This document shows, piece by piece, positions 8,391 through 15,800 of a DNA stretch of 16,276 nt. The stretch spans positions 1-16,276 of the forward strand of contig CAZMOL010000038.1 of the NCBI GenBank assembly GCA_964568045.1, written 5' to 3'. Every line of letters begins with the position of its first letter. The first letter of the stretch is position 1. The position numbers were made by a program, and so were the translations under genes. The notes below the pieces were generated by a model. It was not told the DNA's origin, searched no databases, and saw only the letters and a list, made by a program, of their open reading frames with translations. This stretch comes from CAZDDA01 sp964568045. Its GTDB lineage: Bacteria; Bipolaricaulota; Bipolaricaulia; UBA7950; UBA9294.

Positions 8391-9326
8391 TTAGTCCTTC
8401 TCTTCGGATGGGCTGGTCACTTCGATGGCGTAGTTGATCAATTTTGCGGTCAAGCGGACGTTTTGCCCACCCTTCCCGATGGCAAGAGATAGTTCGTCGT
8501 CCGGAACGATAACCTTTGCACTGCGGGACTCTTCGTCAAGCTCAACAGAAAGAACCGATGCCGGTTCCAGGCTGTTGCGAAGGAGCTGTTCCACATCGTC
8601 ACTCCAGCGGATGAGATCGATTTTCTCCCCGTACAGCTCCCGTGTGACGACCCGCACACGTGCACCGCCTGCTCCCACACAGGTCCCCACCGGATCAACA
8701 TTTGGATCAAGCGACTCGACAGCGACCTTGCTACGGCGCCCAGGTTCGCGGGCAATTTGTCGCACCACGAGTATTCCTTCATCGAGCTCGGGAATTTCCA
8801 TCCGAAGAAGTTGGTGAACGAACTCTGGGTGAGCGCGGGAGAGAAGAATACGAGGATCACCTTGTGTCAGTTCCACGCTGACCAAGTAGGCACGCAAACG
8901 CTGTCCGGCATGGTAGCGTTCGCCAGGGATTCTCTCCGCATCGGGCAGTAGGGCCTCGGCTTCACCTAGGTTCACCCAAACATCCTTGCCTTCGAAGCGG
9001 TGAATCGAACCGCCAATGATCTCGCCGACACGGTGAATGAATAGCCCATATACGATCTCGCGCCGCTTGGTCGTGATCTCATGCCGAATTGCCTCCTCGG
9101 CCTTCTTGGTGGCGATGCGACCAAACTTCGCTAACTCAATCCGTTTTCCGTTGATGAGGATATCACCGGAGTTGGGGTTGATCTCCACCTCCACGGGGAT
9201 CTCGGTGTGATACTCCTCTTGGTATGCCACTGCAAGACCCTTGCGGATCGCCTCGTGAAGATCCTCTCGCGCGATCCCCTTCTCCTTTGCCATTTCTTCA
9301 AGGGCTTCGATGAATTCAATGTTCAT
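8391..9326 (-). CDS. nusA: Transcription termination/antitermination factor NusA, short form
   Basis: 311 residues. NusA binds RNA polymerase and nascent RNA, controlling pausing, termination and antitermination. Order of domains: polymerase-binding N-terminal domain (about 1-95, starting MNIEFIEALEEMAKEKGI), S1 domain (about 100-165, GEIIGGSIHRFEGKDVWVNLG), KH1 (about 205-265, with VGAGGARV and YGEKIDLIRWS) and KH2 (about 270-305, LAIGKGGQNVRLTAKL). The frame is open to a GTG at 9416, but ATG 9326 matches the family start. Its nearest Shine-Dalgarno-like stretch (GGGGAG) is about 16 bases away, so initiation may be weak. The N-terminal domain looks roughly 30 residues short, because the usual linker before FGRIA is nearly absent. 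The C-terminal acidic repeats of E. coli NusA are lacking, as in many bacteria. rimP and infB, usual neighbours, are not here. Confidence 0.95.
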   Translation of the reverse strand: MNIEFIEALEEMAKEKGIAREDLHEAIRKGLAVAYQEEYHTEIPVEVEINPNSGDILINGKRIELAKFGRIATKKAEEAIRHEITTKRREIVYGLFIHRVGEIIGGSIHRFEGKDVWVNLGEAEALLPDAERIPGERYHAGQRLRAYLVSVELTQGDPRILLSRAHPEFVHQLLRMEIPELDEGILVVRQIAREPGRRSKVAVESLDPNVDPVGTCVGAGGARVRVVTRELYGEKIDLIRWSDDVEQLLRNSLEPASVLSVELDEESRSAKVIVPDDELSLAIGKGGQNVRLTAKLINYAIEVTSPSEEKD

Positions 9327-9494
9327 GTCGAAACAAAAATCGCTCCCCGAGCTTTTCTCCTTATGTAGTTGGAAAACGATCTGGGGATCTCCGCGATCAC
9401 GCTCTGCACTCGTCACGCCAACAAGTGAGGCTCACGAAAGTCTTTCGTCAAGGCGCCTCCCCAAATCCACTTCCCTTACCTGCACGCTCTTTGT

Positions 9495-9524
9495 ATTATA
9501 CTGCAAGCCTGTACGAGCAGACAA
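9495..9524 (-). promoter_or_regulatory. Candidate nusA promoter in the nusA/rluD divergent region
   Basis: On the minus strand TTGTCT (9524-9519) and a perfect TATAAT (9500-9495) are 18 bases apart. Transcription would start near 9488, leaving a leader of about 160 bases before the nusA ATG. The same AT-rich patch read on the plus strand offers TATTAT (9494-9499) or TATACT (9497-9502) for rluD, though with a poor -35. The 215-base region 9327-9541 holds no gene. Within the nusA leader ACGAAAG and CTTTCGT form a tight dyad near 9435-9450, too close to fold as a hairpin. Confidence 0.45.
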
Positions 9525-9541
9525 ATCGCTAGGGGAAAGCA

Positions 9542-10474
9542 ATGGAGAGAATGGATCTTACCGCAAATGGTGGGGACGTTGGTCTTCGCCTGGATCGTTA
9601 CCTTGCCGGGAAGATACCAGAGATGTCTCGCAGTGAGATCCAACGTGCGATACGCGCGGGGCACGTCACGATTGGTGGGTTGACGACTCGCCAGTCCTCG
9701 CGCCGACTTCGGCAGGGAGAACAAATCCTATTGGAGACTGCGATCCAGCCGCTGCTTACGCCAGCGCGGATTGACTTGGCGATCCTGTACGAGGATGAGC
9801 AGATCGTCGTTGTGAACAAGCCAGTGGATCTGGTCGTTCATCCGGGAGCCGGCCAGAGCGGCACGACCCTTGTGGAGGGGCTTCTTGTAGATCGGGACCT
9901 TCCGACGGGAGATGATCCGGCTCGCCCGGGGATCGTACATCGATTGGACAAGGCGACAAGCGGTGTGATCGTTGTGGCTAAGACGTCTTGTGCTCTTGAA
10001 TCTCTCAAGATCCAGTTCGCCGAGCAGCGGGTCAGCAAGTTCTACTTGGCTGTAGTTGAGGAAGCGATTGCTGAGGAGGAAGGTTTGATCGATGCACCGA
10101 TCGGGCGAGACCCCAGCCGCCCCACCCGAATGGCGATCCATCCGCAGGGGCGTGTTGCGCGCTCAGAGTTTCGTGTGCTGGCTCGATATGATGCAACGAC
10201 CCTTCTCCTTGTCTCCCCACGCACCGGCCGGACGCACCAAATCCGCGTTCACCTTCACTACATCGGCCATCCCGTTGTGGGCGACCCCCTGTTTGGTCGA
10301 GAAGGCGAACGGCTGATGCTACATGCCTGGCGGATCGGATTCACCCATCCGACGCAGGGGGAATCGATCCGCTTTGAGGCGCCGGTTCCGCCGGAGTTCC
10401 CGAAGTATCCTTACCAAGAGATCCCGTGGCACGAATTGCGGAACGCAAGTAGTCGAGTGCAGCCAGATAGGTGA
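9542..10474 (+). CDS. rluD: RluA/RluD-family 23S rRNA pseudouridine synthase
   Basis: 310 residues. The enzyme isomerises specific uridines to pseudouridine in RNA, in RluD's case in helix 69 of 23S rRNA. An S4 RNA-binding domain occupies about 14-60 (RLDRYLAGKIPEMSRSEIQ). The catalytic domain follows: EDEQIVVVNKPVDLVVHPG (about 84-102), the active-site motif GIVHRLDKATSGVIVVAK with catalytic D136, KFYLAVVE, and GRTHQIRVHLHYIGHPVVGD (229-248). Length and motifs match RluD; the exact site specificity (RluD, RluC, RluA or TruC types) cannot be settled by eye. AGGGGA lies 5 bases before the ATG. It is divergent from nusA, and its last 134 bases are overlapped in antisense by the phosphatidyltransferase gene. 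Confidence 0.93.
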   Translation: MERMDLTANGGDVGLRLDRYLAGKIPEMSRSEIQRAIRAGHVTIGGLTTRQSSRRLRQGEQILLETAIQPLLTPARIDLAILYEDEQIVVVNKPVDLVVHPGAGQSGTTLVEGLLVDRDLPTGDDPARPGIVHRLDKATSGVIVVAKTSCALESLKIQFAEQRVSKFYLAVVEEAIAEEEGLIDAPIGRDPSRPTRMAIHPQGRVARSEFRVLARYDATTLLLVSPRTGRTHQIRVHLHYIGHPVVGDPLFGREGERLMLHAWRIGFTHPTQGESIRFEAPVPPEFPKYPYQEIPWHELRNASSRVQPDR

Positions 10475-10937
10475 CACCAATTGCCGCGTAGAGAAACCAC
10501 ACTCGGTACGGATGGACGGCGTGAGGAAGGGGCAGCAACAAGAAGACCACGGCGGCGAAAGTGAGAATTGCCGCGGATTTTCCCGGCCCGCGAGCTCCCT
10601 GAACAATCCGCGCGCGGATACGAAGACAGAGCGCACCGATGCCCAATCCCAACTGTGGAACAACAAACAGAATCAGAGCGAGAAGAGATATCTCGCCCAA
10701 AACGACGAGGGAAACAAGCAGCGAAAGATAGAGTACCTTGTCTACGGCAGGATCGAGCGCTTTTCCCCAAGTCGTAACTTCCCCGCGTCTTCGTGCCACC
10801 ATGCCATCGAGGACATCTCCGAAACTGGCAAGCAGAAACAGGCCGAGTGATGCCGCACGTTGATTAAGGAAGAGGAGAACAACAATCGGCGGAATCAGTA
10901 GCCCCCGCGCAAGTGTGATCTTATTGGCAAGAGACAT
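10341..10937 (-). CDS. pgsA: CDP-alcohol phosphatidyltransferase, probable phosphatidylglycerophosphate synthase
   Basis: 198 residues, a multi-pass membrane enzyme transferring a phosphatidyl group from CDP-diacylglycerol to an alcohol; PgsA uses glycerol-3-phosphate to start phosphatidylglycerol and cardiolipin synthesis. The CDP-alcohol motif is complete at 41-66: D41, D44-G45, A48-R49, G58, D62 and D66 (DVLDGMVAR then GKALDPAVDK). The start SLANKITLARGLLIPP is typical of PgsA, as is GKxLDPxxDK. Hydrophobic segments are visible at about 12-38, 68-106, 122-137 and 146-160. The last 25 or so residues are Gly/Ser/Pro-rich and lie in the part overlapping rluD. No strong Shine-Dalgarno is seen. 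A tentative TTGCCC-17-TAAGAT (10975-10947) would make the mRNA almost leaderless. Family is sure; the exact alcohol substrate is inferred. Confidence 0.85.
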   Translation of the reverse strand: MSLANKITLARGLLIPPIVVLLFLNQRAASLGLFLLASFGDVLDGMVARRRGEVTTWGKALDPAVDKVLYLSLLVSLVVLGEISLLALILFVVPQLGLGIGALCLRIRARIVQGARGPGKSAAILTFAAVVFLLLPLPHAVHPYRVWFLYAAIGVTYLAALDYLRSAIRATGSLGKDTSGTPAEPAPQSGSIPPASDG

Positions 10938-11004
10938 GGTTGTTCCATCTTATTGCTCCGGATGAGGTTGGGCAACTTCTCTGGAAGGGTTTATGGGAAG
11001 TCGG

Positions 11005-11010
11005 TATAAT
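11005..11010 (+). promoter_or_regulatory. Candidate -10 box for the cPGS-family gene
   Basis: A perfect TATAAT lies 31 bases before the ATG at 11042, with a strong ribosome site (AAAGGGGA) in between. No good -35 is seen at the proper distance (CTGGAAG around 10981-10987). Transcription would start near 11016-11017 with a leader of about 25 bases. Confidence 0.4.
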
Positions 11011-11041
11011 GTCACCTGTATCGCCAAAGGGGATAGATGTG

Positions 11042-12349
11042 ATGAAGAAGCGGGTCATTATCATGGGTGCGGCGGGCCGGGATTTTCACAACTTCAACGT
11101 TTATTTTCGTGACAACGCAGACTATGAAGTCGTGGCGTTCACCGCAACGCAGATCCCAGATATCGAAGGACGACTCTATCCACCGCAGTTGGCCGGTTCC
11201 CTCTATCCGCAGGGGATTCCGATTGAGGCCGAGGAGGACCTGCGGGATCTCATCGCGGAAAAGAGGGTCGATCTGGTTGTGTTCGCGTACAGCGACGTCT
11301 CCAATCAGTACGTCATGGAACGCTCTGCGGAAGCAAACGCGGCCGGTGCAGACTTCATGCTGATGGGAACAGCATCCACAATGGTGGAACCCGAGAAACC
11401 CCTCATCGCCATTACGGCCGTGCGTACCGGCTCGGGGAAAAGCCAGACGACGAGGCGGGTCTGTAGTATTCTAAAAGCACAAGGGAAGAGACTTGTGGTC
11501 ATTCGGCATCCGATGCCCTACGGCGACCTCGTACAACAAGAATGGCAGCGGTTCGAGAGCTACGAAGATCTCGATCGTCATGAATGCACGATCGAAGAAC
11601 GCGAAGAATACGAGCCACACATCGACAACGGGACGATCGTGTATGCGGGTGTGGACTACGAGAAGATCCTCCGCAAGGCGGAGCAGGAGGCGGACGTAGT
11701 GATCTGGGATGGTGGAAACAACGACTTCTCTTTCTACCGGCCCAATCTCTCCATCGTGGTTGCCGATCCGCACCGTGCCGGACATGAGCTGCTCTACTAT
11801 CCAAGTGGGGTCAACCTCCGCACGGCCGATATCATCGTGATAAACAAGGTCGATACCGCATCGTGGGACGACGTTCAGTTTGTGCGGGAGAACGTGGTCA
11901 CAGCCAATCCGAAGGCGCACATCATCGAGGCGGCCTCGCCAATCCTGGTGGATGATTCCGCCGTGATTCGTGGAAAGCGCGTTCTGGTGATCGAAGACGG
12001 CCCAACCCTCACCCATGGAGGGATGGAGTACGGCGCCGGGACCATCGCGGCAAGGCGTTTTGGAGCCGAAGTTATTGTCGACCCCCGTTCCTACACCGTG
12101 GACTCGATCACTGAGACCTACCGCCGCTACCCCAAGATCGGAAAGCTCCTCCCGGCGATGGGATACGGAGAGGCCCAGATTCGCGACCTCCAGCAAACCG
12201 TAGACCGGACCGAGTGCGACGGCGTAGTGATCGGCACGCCGATCGATCTCACGCGGCTGCTCACGTTCAAGGTTCCCACCACCCGCGTCCGCTATGAATT
12301 GCAGGAGATAGGTTCTCCCAACCTGGTGGAACTACTGGAGGATTTCTAG
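11042..12349 (+). CDS. Cyclic 2,3-diphosphoglycerate synthetase-family P-loop protein (predicted GTPase, COG2403 type)
   Basis: 435 residues. The family is named for the archaeal enzyme making cyclic 2,3-diphosphoglycerate from 2,3-diphosphoglycerate and ATP; most bacterial members are untested predicted GTPases. The N-terminus is a Rossmann-like segment (KKRVIIMGAAGRDFHNFN, then DYEVVAFTATQIPDIEGRLYP). A P-loop-like ITAVRTGSGKSQTTRR lies at about 123-139, followed by VVIRHPMPYGDL, a Walker B-like VVIWDGGNNDFSF (about 219-231) and a guanine-specificity-like NKVD (268-271). The conserved HGGMEYGAGTIAA is at about 325-337. The frame is open upstream to 10940, but ATG 11042 follows AAAGGGGA by 8 bases and gives the family start. 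It is the first gene of a plus-strand block, 470 bases before the pyruvate oxidoreductase gene. Family good; cyclic-diphosphoglycerate production here is unproven. Confidence 0.85.
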   Translation: MKKRVIIMGAAGRDFHNFNVYFRDNADYEVVAFTATQIPDIEGRLYPPQLAGSLYPQGIPIEAEEDLRDLIAEKRVDLVVFAYSDVSNQYVMERSAEANAAGADFMLMGTASTMVEPEKPLIAITAVRTGSGKSQTTRRVCSILKAQGKRLVVIRHPMPYGDLVQQEWQRFESYEDLDRHECTIEEREEYEPHIDNGTIVYAGVDYEKILRKAEQEADVVIWDGGNNDFSFYRPNLSIVVADPHRAGHELLYYPSGVNLRTADIIVINKVDTASWDDVQFVRENVVTANPKAHIIEAASPILVDDSAVIRGKRVLVIEDGPTLTHGGMEYGAGTIAARRFGAEVIVDPRSYTVDSITETYRRYPKIGKLLPAMGYGEAQIRDLQQTVDRTECDGVVIGTPIDLTRLLTFKVPTTRVRYELQEIGSPNLVELLEDF

Positions 12350-12366
12350 GCCCAACATCGGCAAGG

Positions 12367-12381
12367 GCCGCTGTCAGCGGC
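12367..12381 (+). terminator. Small hairpin after the cPGS-family gene, weak terminator candidate
   Basis: GCCGCT and AGCGGC flank a 3-base loop, 17 bases after the stop codon and between two convergent genes. No T-run follows on either strand, so intrinsic termination is doubtful. Confidence 0.25.
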
Positions 12382-12418
12382 TGCTACGAGTTTGGCGTCC
12401 CGCGGTTCTTGGGGGGCA

Positions 12419-12592
12419 CTAGCGAGCGCGCAGCGCGAACAACCCGCCGAGCAGGGCTCCCAGCCCGGCCCCGGCAACCACGCCGAACGCAACGTCGCCG
12501 AACATCTCGCCGACTATCGTTCCTATTACCAATCCCAACGGTAGCAGGATGATCACGTGCTTGGCGCGGGAGCGCAGAAGTTGCCGAAACAT
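12419..12592 (-). CDS. Small glycine-rich membrane protein, unknown function
   Basis: 57 residues, not assignable to a family. A basic start (MFRQLLRSRAKH) is followed by two hydrophobic stretches, VIILLPLGLVIGTIVG (about 13-28) and VAFGVVAGAGLGALLGGLFA (about 34-53), ending in LRAR. The G-spaced pattern in the second stretch resembles glycine-zipper membrane segments that pack tightly against each other. GAGGAGG lies 3 bases before the ATG at 12592, unusually strong support for so small a gene. An in-frame ATG at 12616 would add MFRKPRRT, duplicating the MFR start through a 9-base direct repeat (12584-12592 and 12608-12616). It is convergent with the cPGS-family gene and divergent from the pyruvate oxidoreductase gene. 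Chance translation is not excluded. Confidence 0.5.
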   Translation of the reverse strand: MFRQLLRSRAKHVIILLPLGLVIGTIVGEMFGDVAFGVVAGAGLGALLGGLFALRAR

Positions 12593-12663
12593 CGTCCTCC
12601 TCGGTTTCCGAAACATACTTAAAGCCTTGCGCACCGGCGTGCACAGCCTGCCGGTCGATGTAC

Positions 12664-12713
12664 TCTGCCAGACTCCAAATAGGGGCGGCCAAACTTTAGA
12701 ACACGCTGGCAGA
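12664..12713. repeat. 8-base inverted repeat upstream of the pyruvate oxidoreductase promoter
   Basis: TCTGCCAG (12664-12671) and CTGGCAGA (12706-12713) are perfect inverse copies separated by 34 bases. The GCCAG/CTGGC cores recur in the promoter dyad at 12750-12775, so both may bind the same regulator. Alternatively this is a chance repeat. Confidence 0.45.
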
Positions 12714-12734
12714 AGCTGCAACCCCGCGATGCTA

Positions 12735-12763
12735 TTGAGAAGGCCAAAGCGAGCCAGTACAAT
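12735..12763 (+). promoter_or_regulatory. Promoter of the pyruvate:ferredoxin oxidoreductase gene
   Basis: TTGAGA (12735-12740) and TACAAT (12758-12763) are exactly 17 bases apart; each matches the sigma-70 consensus at 5 of 6 positions. It is the best promoter match seen in the window. Transcription would begin near 12770, giving a leader of about 50 bases with GGAGGG before the start codon. Confidence 0.65.
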
Positions 12764-12775
12764 CGTGCTGGCTCG
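12750..12775. promoter_or_regulatory. Operator-like dyad over the -10 box of the pyruvate oxidoreductase promoter
   Basis: Two 11-base arms (12750-12760 and 12765-12775) around AATC are inverse copies at 10 of 11 positions, the one exception being a G-T pairing. The dyad covers the whole -10 box and the expected transcription start. A protein bound here would block polymerase, so repression is the simplest reading. As RNA only the right arm would be transcribed from this promoter, so a leader hairpin is less likely unless transcription enters from further upstream. The regulator is not encoded in the window. Confidence 0.55.
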
Positions 12776-12818
12776 TGGTGTTTCCGCCCGCGCCCAATCT
12801 GATGATGGAGGGACCCCC

Positions 12819-15800
12819 ATGCCGGAGAAACATATGATGACAATTGACGGCAACACGGCCGCGGCGCATGTTGCCTACGCATTCAGTGATGTTGCAGCGA
12901 TCTACCCGATTACACCGAGCTCGGTGATGGGAGAAGTGGCAGACAGCTGGGCGGCGCACGGAAGAAAGAACATCTTCGGGCAGCCTCTGAAAGTCGTCGA
13001 GATGCAGTCCGAAGCCGGTGCCGCCGGGGCAGTGCACGGTTCTCTGGCTGCGGGGGCATTCACGACTACCTTTACCGCATCCCAGGGGCTACTCCTGATG
13101 ATCCCGAACATGTACAAGATATCAGGTGAGCTTTTGCCAACCGTCTTTCATGTGTCCGCGCGCGCGTTGGCCGCGCACGCCCTGTCCATTTTTGGGGATC
13201 ATTCGGACGTTATGGCGACCCGTCAGACCGGATTTGGCCTCATGGCGACCGCGTCCGTTCAGGAAGTGATCGACCTCAGCATCGTCGCTCATTTGTCGAG
13301 TCTCAAAGCGAACGTCCCGTTCATCGAGTTTTTCGACGGATTCCGCACCTCTCATGAGATTCAGAAGGTCGACGTCGTTGACTACGAGACGATGGGCAAA
13401 CTGACGCCGTGGGATGCCATCGAGAGTTTCCGCCGTCGCGCGATGAACCCCGAGCATCCGCACTTGCGCGGGACAGCCCAGAACCCGGACATCTACTTCC
13501 AGGGTCGGGAGGCCGCGAATCGTTACTACGCGGCAACGGCCGACATCGTCGCCGAAACCATGGAACAGGTCAGCCAAGCAATCGGTCGAACCTATCATCT
13601 TTTCGACTACGTGGGTGCACCGGATGCCGAATACGTAATCGCTCTCATGGGATCCGCATGCGACGTGACCGAGGAAACGGTGAACTACCTTGTTTCCCAG
13701 GGAGAAAAGGTAGGTGCGCTCAAGGTGCGCCTGTATCGGCCGTGGTCGGCAGAGCATTTCCTCCAAGCTCTCCCCGATACTGCGAAGCGCATTGCCGTGC
13801 TCGATCGGACCAAAGAGCCCGGAAGCCTGGGCGAGCCGCTGTACCAAGACATCTGCACGACGTTCAAGGAATACGGCGGAACGCCGTTGGTCGTTGGTGG
13901 CCGCTACGGACTGGGATCGAAAGACTTCACCCCGGCCATGGTCAAGGCGGTCCTCGACAATCTCGCGGCCGAGAATCCCAAGAACCACTTCACCGTTGGC
14001 ATCGAGGACGACGTCACCCATCTGTCGCTGCCGATCGGCGAAGAGATCGACGCCGCTCCCGAGGGGACGATTCAGTGCAAGTTCTGGGGCCTTGGTGCCG
14101 ACGGAACCGTGGGAGCGAACAAGAACGCGATCAAGATCGTCGGCGACAACACCGATCTCTACGCACAGGCATACTTCGCCTACGACGCCAAGAAGTCCGG
14201 CGGGACCACCGTGTCCCACCTGCGATTCGGCAAGAACCGGATTCAATCACCGTATCTCGTGGAGAACGCCGACTACATCGCCTGCCACAACCCCGCCTAC
14301 GTGGACAAATACGACCTGCTCGCCGGAATCAAGAAGGGCGGCACGTTCGTCCTCAACTGTCCGTGGAGCGGCCCTGAGCTGGAAGAGCATCTCCCCGCCG
14401 CCCTCAAGCGCACCATCGCTGAGAAGAAGCTCAAATTCTACACAATCGATGCGGTGAAGATCGCCGGAGAGGTCGGACTCGGCGGGCGGATCAACATGAT
14501 CATGCAGACCGTGTTCTTCAAGCTCGCCGGAGTGCTGCCCGTAGATGAGGCAATCGCGAGATTGAAAGAGGCGATCAAGAAGACCTACGGCCGCAAGGGC
14601 GAGAAGGTCGTACAGATGAACTACGACGGTGTCGATGCCGCACTTGACAATCTGGTTCAGGTTGCCGTTCCGGCCGAATGGTTGAACGCCTCCGGCAGTC
14701 CCACGAGGCCCGAACAGCCCGAATGGGTCCTTAACGTCATGCGGCCGATGATCCTGCAGGAAGGAGATTCCCTCCCAGTGAGCGCGTTTGCGGCACAGCT
14801 CGATGGCACCTACCAACGGACCGGTCCGGACGGCTCGTTCCCGGTTGCCACGACGAAATACGAGAAACGCGGCGTTGCGATCAACGTTCCGGAGTGGATT
14901 TCCGATAACTGCATCCAGTGCAACCAATGCGCGTTCGTTTGCCCGCACGCCACCGTGCGCCCGTTCCTGCTCACCGACGAAGAGCTGAACAAGGCCCCGG
15001 AGGGATTCAAAGCGATTCCCGCCACAGGCAAGGGAATGGAACCTTACAAGTTCACGATCCAGATCAGCCCGCTCGATTGCGTCGGCTGCGGCAACTGTGC
15101 CGACATCTGCCCAGGAAAGAAGGGCGAAAAAGCGCTCGTCATGAAGCCGTTGGACACCCAAGCCGATCGGCAGCCGCATTTCGACTACGCGGTCACTCTG
15201 CCTGTGCACGACGACGTCATGAGCGCGGATACGGTCAAAGGAAGCCAGTTCCGCCAACCGCTGTTCGAGTTCTCCGGCGCCTGCCCCGGCTGCGGCGAGA
15301 CGCCGTATGTAAAACTCGCCACACAGCTGTTCGGCGACCGGATGCTGATCGGCAACGCCACCGGCTGTTCCTCGATCTATGGCGGCTCGGCACCGGCGGT
15401 GCCGTACTGCTTGAATAAAGATGGGCACGGGCCGACCTGGGCCAATTCCCTGTTCGAGGACAACGCCGAATTCGGATTCGGGATGCGGCTGGCACTGTCC
15501 GCCCGCCGCGACCGCCTGGCTCGCTTGATCGAGGAAGCGATCGAGGGCGGAGTCTCGACGGAATTGAAGGAGGCGATGACCGCTTGGCTTGCCGGCAAGA
15601 ACGATGCTGCCGCCTCTCGCGAGGCCGGCGATCGCATGGCCGCCCTGTTGGCCAAAGGAGCCAAGGACAGCGACCTTCTGAAAGAGATACTCTCCGCGCG
15701 GGATCTGTTCACCAAGAAATCGGTGTGGTCGATCGGAGGGGACGGCTGGGCCTACGACATCGGCTACGGCGGTGTCGACCACGTCGCAGCGATGGCGCAG

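Noticed and set aside
9327..9416. In-frame N-terminal extension of NusA from a GTG codon
   Set aside because: The extra 30 residues do not resemble NusA, and the ATG at 9326 aligns with the family start.
10940..11041. In-frame N-terminal extension of the cPGS-family protein
   Set aside because: It spans the likely promoter, and the ATG at 11042 has a strong ribosome site and family-like start.
11471..12196. Minus-strand open frame of 241 codons opposite the cPGS-family gene
   Set aside because: The sense strand carries the P-loop, DGG and NKVD motifs; the antisense product has none.
12593..12818. A tRNA, riboswitch or attenuator ahead of the oxidoreductase gene
   Set aside because: No cloverleaf or known riboswitch core is seen; the inverted repeats fit operator sites better because the main dyad covers the -10 box.
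13122..15782. Two long minus-strand open frames (374 and 511 codons) opposite the pyruvate oxidoreductase gene
   Set aside because: They are antisense to a fully conserved enzyme, have no recognisable motifs and arise from GC-rich codon bias in the sense gene.
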